A stretch of DNA of 64,000 bases, from positions 2,170,001-2,234,000 of the forward strand of contig NC_018704.1 of NCBI RefSeq assembly GCF_000307165.1. Reading direction: 5' to 3'. Below, in pieces: positions 45,558 to 52,108 of the stretch. How positions within the stretch are numbered: the stretch's first letter is position 1; the number at the start of each line of letters is the position of its first letter. A model generated the notes under the pieces. That model saw only the letters and a program-made list of their open reading frames with translations, was not told the origin of the DNA and did not search any database. Source of the DNA: Amphibacillus xylanus NBRC 15112 (GTDB lineage: Bacteria > Bacillota > Bacilli > Bacillales > Amphibacillaceae). Position numbers and translations under genes: made by a program.

Positions 45558-46325
45558 TCAAATGAAGATATTTTTTAATGTCTCTTGTAAATTAGTAGCA
45601 CGCATTAGTGTCTCTCCAATTAGAACAGCACGTGCTCCCGCTTGTTTAACACGAGCAATATCTGCTTTTGACTGAATCCCACTCTCACTAATTAATATTT
45701 CTCGATCATGATTGATTAGCTGAGCGAGTCTTTCCGTTACGGCTAAATCAACCTCAAATGTTTTTAGATCTCGATTGTTAACACCTATTAATCTCGCACC
45801 AAGTGTCTGTGCCTGCTCTAATTCTCTTTCATTATGAACTTCAACTAAAACCTCAAGACCAAGTCCTTTTGCATAATGATAGAGCTCAGTTAATCTCGTC
45901 TCATCTAGACTCGCTACGATTAGTAGAATCACATCTGCACCAGATCGATATGCCCGATCAATTTGAATCTTATCAATAATAAAATCCTTATTTAACACAG
46001 GTAACTGGACACTCTTTCTCACTTTCTCTAAATCTGCAAAACTACCACTGAAAAACTGTTGATCAGTTAGTACGGATACCATTGAAGCACCTAAGCTCTG
46101 ATATGTTTGTGCTTGTTCAACCGGATCTAGATGAGCATTGATGATGCCTTTCGATGGTGAAGCTCGTTTAAATTCTGCAATCAGGTGTAAGCCTTGATTC
46201 TGTTCACAACGTTCGATAAATGAGTATATTGGAGTCGTTCTTAACTGATCTGCTAATTTGTATGATTGTTTAAGTCGTGCAACTTCTACCTTTTTCGCTT
46301 CAATAATTTTAGTTAAAATTGTCAT
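45558..46325 (-). CDS. trpC: Indole-3-glycerol phosphate synthase
   Basis: A 255-residue TIM-barrel enzyme, step four of the pathway. Motifs are LIAEFKRASPSKGIIN near 52 (catalytic E and K), VSVLTDQQFFSGSFADL near 83, VLNKDFIIDKIQ near 108, LEVLVEVHNERELE near 153, GVNNRDLKTFEVD near 176, SESGIQSKADI near 209 and AVLIGETLMR near 232. Typical length. It lies between trpD and trpF with short gaps. Confidence 0.96.
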   Translation of the reverse strand: MTILTKIIEAKKVEVARLKQSYKLADQLRTTPIYSFIERCEQNQGLHLIAEFKRASPSKGIINAHLDPVEQAQTYQSLGASMVSVLTDQQFFSGSFADLEKVRKSVQLPVLNKDFIIDKIQIDRAYRSGADVILLIVASLDETRLTELYHYAKGLGLEVLVEVHNERELEQAQTLGARLIGVNNRDLKTFEVDLAVTERLAQLINHDREILISESGIQSKADIARVKQAGARAVLIGETLMRATNLQETLKNIFI

Positions 46326-46336
46326 TTGATCACTTC

Positions 46337-47341
46337 CTAGTAACTATTTTTATTAAGTCCATTTAGGCTATTTAGTGCCGCACCAGAATCAATACTTTCC
46401 TTAGCTAATTCGACGCCATCTTTGACATTTGCCACTTTCCCACTTGCAAAAATTCCAAGTCCAGCATTCAGTAACACAACATCGCGGTAAACACTTTGTT
46501 CTCCTTTAAGCACACTTAATAATATCTCTGCATTCCGCTTTGCATCGCCACCTTTTATTCGGTGATTTTCAATTACGGGTAATCCGACTTCCTCCGGGTG
46601 AACTGTAAATGGCTTCAAGCGACCATCGTCTAATAGCACGCAATGGTTTTCTCCTGCTAGCGATGCTTCATCAAGATATCCCGCACCATTAATCACAACC
46701 GCTCGCTTCCTACCTAATTGATGAAGTACTTCAGCCATCGTGTTAAGAAGGTCACGGCGATAGATTCCAAGTAACTGCGTCTTTAAATTGACGGGATTTG
46801 TTAACGGACCAATTAAGTTAAAAATAGTTGGAATCGCCAATCCCCGACGAATTGTCATCACTTGCTTCATCATTGGGTGAACATGTGGTGCGAACAAAAA
46901 AGCAATCTTGTTATTAAGAAGTGCGTTCGTAATATGCTCTGGCGTCGCACTTAATTCGATACCTAACTGCTCTAATACGTCAGCACTGCCTGATTTACTC
47001 GTAATACTTCTATTACCATGCTTTGCTACAGTTAAGCCTGCGCCCGCTAAGACGAATGCACTTGTGGTACTAATATTAAAGCTCTGTGAGTAGTCACCAC
47101 CCGTACCACAATTATCAATTAGATCTTCCATTTGAGGCTGTATCGTAACCGCATTTTCCCTTATAACCTGAGCAAGGCCGGTAATTTCACTGACCGCCTC
47201 TCCCTTAGCACGTAATGCTGTTAAAAAACCACCGACCGCAGCAGCAGATGTATTCGGATTGAATATTTGCGCTGCAGCTTTTTTCATCTCCTCAATTGTT
47301 AAGTTATTACCTGACAAAACAGTTTCGATATACTGTTTCAC
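46337..47341 (-). CDS. trpD: Anthranilate phosphoribosyltransferase
   Basis: A 334-residue enzyme that links anthranilate to PRPP. The PRPP-binding motifs are IDNCGTGGDYSQSFNISTTS near 76-95 and KHGNRSITSKSGSADVLEQLG near 105-125; FLFAPHVHPMM and RRGLAIPTIFNLIGPLTNP follow. It starts with GTG at 47341 after AAAGGAGGG. It does not carry a fused TrpG glutaminase domain. Confidence 0.96.
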   Translation of the reverse strand: MKQYIETVLSGNNLTIEEMKKAAAQIFNPNTSAAAVGGFLTALRAKGEAVSEITGLAQVIRENAVTIQPQMEDLIDNCGTGGDYSQSFNISTTSAFVLAGAGLTVAKHGNRSITSKSGSADVLEQLGIELSATPEHITNALLNNKIAFLFAPHVHPMMKQVMTIRRGLAIPTIFNLIGPLTNPVNLKTQLLGIYRRDLLNTMAEVLHQLGRKRAVVINGAGYLDEASLAGENHCVLLDDGRLKPFTVHPEEVGLPVIENHRIKGGDAKRNAEILLSVLKGEQSVYRDVVLLNAGLGIFASGKVANVKDGVELAKESIDSGAALNSLNGLNKNSY

Positions 47342-47355
47342 GCTAAGCCCTCCTT

Positions 47356-48738
47356 TTACGTAATTTTATTTGCCGCTTCGACAAGTGATTTTGCCTTATT
47401 TAACGTCTCCTCATATTCACGCCTTGGATCTGACTCTGCAACTATCCCCGCCCCAGCTTGAACATAGGCGACCTGATCTTTAATGACCATTGTTCGAATC
47501 GCAATTGCTAAATCTAAATCACCATTTAAATTGATATAACCAACTGCACCTGCATAAACTCCTCGACGAACAGATTCTAATTGATTAATAATTTGCATCG
47601 CTCTTTGTTTCGGTGCGCCTGATACTGTCCCTGCAGGCAGTAAACCTAGCAGTGCATCTATTGATGTTAAGTTATCTTTTAACTCACCTGTCAGTTCTGA
47701 AATAATGTGCATAACGTGCTGATAACGTTCAATGAGCATATGTTTTGTTAAATGAATTGTTTCAGTGTGACAGACTTGTTCTAAATCAGATCGACTTAAG
47801 TCAATGAGCATTTCATGTTCTAATAATTCCTTTCGATCAGCTAATAGTTCTTCTGCTAATCGTTGATCCTCTGCTTTTGTTTTCCCTCTAGGTCGCGTTC
47901 CAGCAATCGGGTTTGTAATAACCTTCTTGCCTTTTACTTTAAGCAAGCTTTCAGGTGAAGTTCCTATTATCTGATAATCGGAAAAGTCAATGTAATACAT
48001 ATACGGTGATGGATTCATGACTCGTAATCGTCGATATAGTTGGAACGGATCATCAACAAATTGTGCTGTCATTCTTTGTGATAATACGACTTGTAATACT
48101 TCACCACGCTCAATATATTGCTGTGCTTCTTCAACTAATTTGATAAAAGTGGCTTGATCGATTGAAGGTTTAAACTGCAATGTTAATCCTTCATTCTCTA
48201 GTTCGGTTTGGTGTTCTTTTAGTTGTCCTACGATTACTTCAATGGCTTTATCTAATGCTAATTCATCTCTTGTTCCAGATAAGTCTAAGGCAATGATCGT
48301 TAATGTTTGTTTCTGATGATCAAAAATGAGCACGTCCTGATAAATCATTAAATGGAGATCAGGCATCTTAATTTCATCTGGAAGCAATGGTCCGATTCTC
48401 TGATAATTTCTAATGAGATCGTAGCTCATATAACCGATCGCTCCACCATAGAACGGAAATGGAAGCTCTAAGTCGATTCGGGGTATTTCGTGTTTAACAA
48501 ATTCTAATGGCTTTTCGTTAATCTCTGCTATAGTCGTATCCGTTTTTACCGTCACTTCTTGATCTGTTCCGATGATTTCTTGAAATGGATTGATCCCAAT
48601 AAATGAATAACGACCTTTATCCTGATGATGACTTGAGCTTTCTAAAATAAATTTTTTCTTACCTTTCAGGCTGTTAAAAATAGCAATCGGCGTTAACGTA
48701 TCAGCTTGGATCACTTGTGTTGAATAGCGAATCGTCAT
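47356..48738 (-). CDS. trpE: Anthranilate synthase component I
   Basis: A 460-residue chorismate-using enzyme, the first step of tryptophan synthesis. The N-terminal domain has FILESSSHHQDKGRYSFIG (feedback-site region) and the catalytic domain has GEVLQVVLSQRM near 214, GTSPESLLKV near 263, PIAGTRPRGKT near 277, HEMLIDLSRSDLEQV near 312 and AGAGIVAESDP near 432. The glutaminase partner TrpG is not in the operon; in Bacillus PabA encoded elsewhere serves both pathways. The ATG at 48738 lies 8 nt after AAAGGAG, while a GTG at 48747 is within that site. Confidence 0.95.
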   Translation of the reverse strand: MTIRYSTQVIQADTLTPIAIFNSLKGKKKFILESSSHHQDKGRYSFIGINPFQEIIGTDQEVTVKTDTTIAEINEKPLEFVKHEIPRIDLELPFPFYGGAIGYMSYDLIRNYQRIGPLLPDEIKMPDLHLMIYQDVLIFDHQKQTLTIIALDLSGTRDELALDKAIEVIVGQLKEHQTELENEGLTLQFKPSIDQATFIKLVEEAQQYIERGEVLQVVLSQRMTAQFVDDPFQLYRRLRVMNPSPYMYYIDFSDYQIIGTSPESLLKVKGKKVITNPIAGTRPRGKTKAEDQRLAEELLADRKELLEHEMLIDLSRSDLEQVCHTETIHLTKHMLIERYQHVMHIISELTGELKDNLTSIDALLGLLPAGTVSGAPKQRAMQIINQLESVRRGVYAGAVGYINLNGDLDLAIAIRTMVIKDQVAYVQAGAGIVAESDPRREYEETLNKAKSLVEAANKIT

Positions 48739-48751
48739 CTTAGTCACTCCT

Positions 48752-49005
48752 TTATTTAAATTAAAAAATCCCCTAAATAGCCAAATTTGACTATCTAGGG
48801 GACGATTTATTAATAAAACCGCGGTGCCACCACCTGTTTAGAGCATTACACTCTACACTTTAATCCGTTTACGGGGATTAGCCGTCCTTTCCTACTAAAT
48901 ATCTCGTTCAGAAAAGCTCTAGTAAGTCCATTCAGCTTATTTGTTATACTGAGTTTCCAGCAATCCTCAGCTCTCTGAAATAACAATTTTTAAGCTTACT
49001 ATTCT
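48752..49005 (-). ncRNA. Trp T-box riboswitch 2 (proximal, with terminator)
   Basis: On the minus strand the T-box GGTGGCACCGCGG lies just ahead of the terminator CCCCTAGATAGTCAAAT / ATTTGGCTATTTAGGGG plus T. Stem I contains the TGAATGGACTTA specifier region; TGG is the Trp codon. Uncharged tRNA-Trp would favour the antiterminator and allow trpE expression. Confidence 0.93.
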
Positions 49006-49084
49006 TACATCATTGATTTAATTATGAAATTGGTTCAGTTACTAAATGTTTCAATCTGCTTTTTAAAAATACTAATTAAATATA

Positions 49085-49345
49085 AAAAAACGGGTTTTCT
49101 CATTCCATAAAGGACGAGAAAACCCGTGGTACCACCTTAATTAGCATTTAAATGCTCACTTAACGATCAGATCAATATGATTAATCGCTGTTTCATGATA
49201 ACGGTGAAACAACCTCCGTCAAAGCTTACTGAGCAAATTGCCGTTTAGTTTGACTGTTCAAAAGTCCATTCACTTAAATTTTGACACTAGTTTCCACCAA
49301 CCACTAGCTCTCTAAAGAAAAAATTTAAGCTACTCCTCTTTATCA
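49085..49345 (-). ncRNA. Trp T-box riboswitch 1 (distal, with terminator)
   Basis: A second, complete T-box: stem I with GAGAGCTAGTGGTTGGTGGA, the specifier TGG in GTGAATGGACTTTT, T-box AAGGTGGTACCACGG, and the terminator CGGGTTTTCTC / GAGAAAACCCG with a T run. It lies directly upstream of the other T-box, so two terminators must be passed before trpE is transcribed. Confidence 0.93.
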
Positions 49346-49371
49346 TCACAGAGATCATATAATTGCTTACT

Positions 49372-49400
49372 ATCATAATATGCTCATTTATTGATGTCAA
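49372..49400 (-). promoter_or_regulatory. Sigma-A promoter of the trp operon
   Basis: On the minus strand TTGACA (49400-49395), a 17-bp spacer and TATGAT (49377-49372). T-box 1 begins about 25 nt downstream. Confidence 0.9.
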
Positions 49401-49429
49401 GATAATTTATCGAATTTTCTAAAAATTGA

Positions 49430-49978
49430 TTATATTTCCTCAATCTCTTCATCAATCTTTTTTCCTAAGTGACGCCCTGGTTGATCTTGTAGACAAATGA
49501 GCTTGTCTCCAAGCTTTAATTCTAGAACTGATTTAGCTGTTTGATCGGCACTTAATAAGTGTACACTATCAGCTTCCTGAACAGTGACAGAAATCTCATC
49601 ACCTGTTGTTTCAGTTTGACAAACGATTCGTAAAAATGGCCTTTTCTCTATTTTCACCCGACCAATTGGTACAAATCGAGGCTCACCATTATACCAAACT
49701 GGAACTCTCATACCTGGTTTCATTTCCGCTAAGTACCCCGTTTTTTCATCTTCAAGCAATAGATAATGATGATAAGCACCAGCATTGATTCGGAATGGGC
49801 GAGGTGGATAAGTTTCTGTTGACCGATTTTCAGATAGTGCCATCAAATAACCGCTACCTGTATTACCAATCAAAACGCCTTCAAGCGGATCAAGTCGATC
49901 AATAAAATCAAGACAAACTCGTGACCCCTCTCCTATTGATTCAATTTTAATAATTTTAGCTGTTTCAAATTTAGCCAT
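49430..49978 (-). CDS. Stand-alone protein like the C-terminal domain of archaeal-type 3-dehydroquinate synthase II
   Basis: A 182-residue protein with ESIGEGSRVCLDFIDRL near 13, GVLIGNTGSGYLMALSE near 34, YPPRPFRINAGAYHHYLLL near 57-75, GYLAEMKPGMRVPV near 81, and IGRVKIEKRPFLRIVCQ near 104. These blocks match, in order, the C-terminal half of the archaeal AroB-prime (DHQ synthase II) family. The usual protein is about 350 residues, with an N-terminal half carrying the catalytic lysine, which is missing here. The protein is therefore unlikely to be a complete enzyme. It lies just upstream of the trp promoter in the same direction. GAAAGGGG precedes the ATG. Confidence 0.7.
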   Translation of the reverse strand: MAKFETAKIIKIESIGEGSRVCLDFIDRLDPLEGVLIGNTGSGYLMALSENRSTETYPPRPFRINAGAYHHYLLLEDEKTGYLAEMKPGMRVPVWYNGEPRFVPIGRVKIEKRPFLRIVCQTETTGDEISVTVQEADSVHLLSADQTAKSVLELKLGDKLICLQDQPGRHLGKKIDEEIEEI

Positions 49979-50087
49979 CTTATGCCCCTTTCAAGATTCC
50001 AAATGTTAGTTCTTTTTTCTTCTGCCATAATCATATACAATAGGATAGGTCTTGACAAACATATCATAGGAAGGAGCTATTTTTTTC

Positions 50088-50219
50088 ATGAGAAAGGGTT
50101 TAGTATTTTTATTTATTTTATTAATCATTGGTTTTAGCATTATCGGTTTGATTCAAGAAGATCAACAGAGTGAAAACCAAGTTGAAACTAGTGTAATTGA
50201 TCATGATGTGACCACATAA
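50088..50219 (+). CDS. 43-residue single-pass membrane peptide
   Basis: ATG AGA AAG GGT at 50088 opens a 43-codon frame with GGAAGGAGCTAT 7-12 nt upstream. It reads MRKGLVFLFILLIIGFSIIG, then LIQEDQQSENQVETS and VIDHDVTT. There is a positively charged start, one membrane helix (about 4-22) and an acidic outer tail. The gene ends in a bidirectional terminator, and a candidate promoter (TTGACA at 50052) lies ahead, although a matching -10 is unclear. No family is recognised. Confidence 0.6.
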   Translation: MRKGLVFLFILLIIGFSIIGLIQEDQQSENQVETSVIDHDVTT

Positions 50220-50254
50220 AAAGAGAGCAAATGTAGATCATTCGCTCTCTTTAT
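50219..50254. terminator. Bidirectional terminator between the 43-aa peptide gene and the LysM/3D gene
   Basis: AAAGAGAGCAAATG, a short loop, and CATTCGCTCTCTTT, with A/T runs on both sides. Confidence 0.85.
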
Positions 50255-50265
50255 TATTTTCACGA

Positions 50266-51006
50266 CTATTCTAAAATGGTGACTGTTACCTCACGCACGC
50301 CCCAACTATAGGCTTCATCTTTCGTTGGAACATGAATATCAATTTTATTACCTTTAATTGCGCCACCAATATCACCAGCAATGGCTTCTCCATAACCTTC
50401 AACATGGACACGAGTTCCTAGCGGGATAACATTTGGATCAACCGCAATGACTTTCATATTTCGATTTTCCAGTAAGTTTAAACCTGTATACGTAATTCCT
50501 GAACACCCATCGCATTCAGCTGTGTAAGCTGTCGCCGTCATCTTCATCGTTTTATTCGATGAATTATTGTGACTTGTTGATTGCGTAGATGTTTGTTTGT
50601 TACTTTGAACAGGTACTGTCACTTCATCATCGGTCGTAACAGCCTCAGCATTTGGATAAATAACGAGCGTGTGTCCAATAATAATCAGATCAGAATCTAG
50701 TTCATTCCAATTCATTAAATCAACAACAGTTACATTATATTTGTTAGCTAATGCAAATAATGTATCACCTTTTTCAATCGTATGAATAATTTCTTCTTCC
50801 TCTAGTCTAAGAACTTGTCCAGGGAAAATTTCATCAGAATCAAGGTGATTTAACTCTTTTATTTCAGTTACTGATTTTTCAAAGTCATATGCTACTTTCC
50901 AAATCGTATCGCCTGGTCTAACTTGATATTCTTGCGCGTGAACTGGTTTAGGTATACCTACTGATAATGCAGCAATTGCTATTACCACGAAAACCAATTT
51001 CTTCAT
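50266..51006 (-). CDS. Secreted LysM + 3D-domain protein (YocH-like peptidoglycan-active protein)
   Basis: A 246-residue exported protein. The signal peptide is KKLVFVVIAIAALSVG... with a cleavage site after PVHA. Two LysM modules follow (EYQVRPGDTIWKVAYDFE and IHTIEKGDTLFALANKYN), then an S/T/N-rich linker, then a C-terminal 3D domain (about 155-246) with the three aspartates in AVDPNVIPLG, AGDIGGAIKG and KIDIHV. This arrangement is that of YocH/YabE-type muralytic or stationary-phase proteins. The ATG at 51006 has GGAGG 10 nt upstream. Array 3 of 20-bp repeats lies upstream. Confidence 0.9.
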   Translation of the reverse strand: MKKLVFVVIAIAALSVGIPKPVHAQEYQVRPGDTIWKVAYDFEKSVTEIKELNHLDSDEIFPGQVLRLEEEEIIHTIEKGDTLFALANKYNVTVVDLMNWNELDSDLIIIGHTLVIYPNAEAVTTDDEVTVPVQSNKQTSTQSTSHNNSSNKTMKMTATAYTAECDGCSGITYTGLNLLENRNMKVIAVDPNVIPLGTRVHVEGYGEAIAGDIGGAIKGNKIDIHVPTKDEAYSWGVREVTVTILE

Positions 51007-51270
51007 AAATTTATTGCCTCCTTTATTTTCAGCACTAACCATCTTAATACAAAACTACTTGACATAGGTTACAGAGCGTTTAAAGGTTGATGAAAATTAA
51101 CGACTCACTCGTTATATTTGTCATTGTGGGGCAATAAACTTAAATTTTATACATCAAATTGTTATAATTCATCCTTATATTTTGTTTTTCTGGGTGAAGT
51201 TGGGTATATTGTGCGTGGAATGAAAGAGGATGTTTGTTGAATTAGGTAGCTTTTTTGTTCAAAAAATAGA

Positions 51271-52006
51271 GATGTGTGCATTTTTGAAAACTTGTGTGTA
51301 TTTCCGTGAACTTGTGTGCATTTTCGAAAACTTGTGTGTATTCTCGCGAACTTGTGTGCATTTTTGAAAACTTGTGTGTATTCTCGCGAACTTGTGTGCA
51401 TTTTTGAAAACTTGTGTGTATTTTCATGAACTTGTGTGCATTTTTGAAAACTTATGTGTATTTCCGTGAACTTGTGTGCATTTTTGAAAACTTGTGTGCA
51501 TTTCCGGGAACTTGTGTGTATTTTTGAAAACTTGTGTGCATTTCCGGGAACTTGTGTGTATTTTTGAAAACTTGTGTGTATTTTCATGAACTTGTGTGCA
51601 TTTTCGAAAACTTGTGTGTATTTCCGGGAACTTGTGTGTATTTTCGTAAACTTGTGTGTATTCTCGCGAACTTGAGTGTATTTTCGTAAACTTGTGTGTA
51701 TTTCCGGGAACTTGTGTGTATTTTCGAAAACTTGTGTGCATTTCCGGGAACTTGTGTGTATTTTTGAAAACTTGTGTGTATTTCCGCGAACTTGTGTGCA
51801 TTTTCGAAAACTTGTGTGTATTTCCGGGAACTTGTGTATATTTTCGAAAACTTGTGTGCATTTCCGGGAACTTGTGTGTATTTTTGAAAACTTGTGTGTA
51901 TTTCAGCGAACTTGTGTGCATTTTCGAAAACTTGTGTGTATTTCCGTGAACTTGTGTGCATTTTTGAAAACTTGTGTGTATTTCAGCGAACTTGTGTGCA
52001 TTTTGA
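51271..52006 (-). repeat. Array 3 of 20-bp tandem repeats (about 36 copies)
   Basis: The same 20-bp unit as arrays 1 and 2, on the minus strand: CACACAAGTT plus a variable 5-mer plus AAATA/AAATG, seen here as CTTGTGTGTA or CTTGTGTGCA every 20 bp from 51291 to 51991, with a degenerate first copy at 51271. Variable parts on the plus strand alternate: TTTGAAAA, TTCGAAAA, CCGGGAA, CCGTGAA, CTCGCGAA, TCATGAA and AGCGAA. Units ending GAAAA alternate with others, giving a 40-bp higher-order pattern. It lies between the GH16 gene and the LysM/3D gene, both minus. Confidence 0.95.
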
Positions 52007-52013
52007 ATTAGAT

Positions 52014-52098
52014 ATAAATAAAAAAATGGCTTTGAACAATTTATTTTTTGTTCAGAGCCATTTTTTATACTTTCTTGGCTAGTTTTTGTCCCAGCCTC
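52014..52098 (-). other. Conserved leader with terminator-like hairpin ahead of array 3
   Basis: Read on the minus strand: GGCTGGGACAAAAACTAGCC, then AAAAAATGGCTCTGAACAA, a short loop, TTGTTCAAAGCCATTTTTTT. The hairpin sits directly after the GH16 gene stop (52109) and likely terminates it. It matches 9601-9690 ahead of array 1 over its full length. Confidence 0.8.
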
Positions 52099-52108
52099 CG
52101 TTTGTTAC

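Noticed and set aside
51271-52006. CRISPR array
   Set aside because: The variable part is only about 5 nt and often repeats between units; there are no 30-nt spacers and no cas genes.
52014-52070. Separate riboswitch ahead of the LysM/3D gene
   Set aside because: The hairpin is better explained as the terminator of the GH16 gene and part of the array leader; no known riboswitch motif fits.
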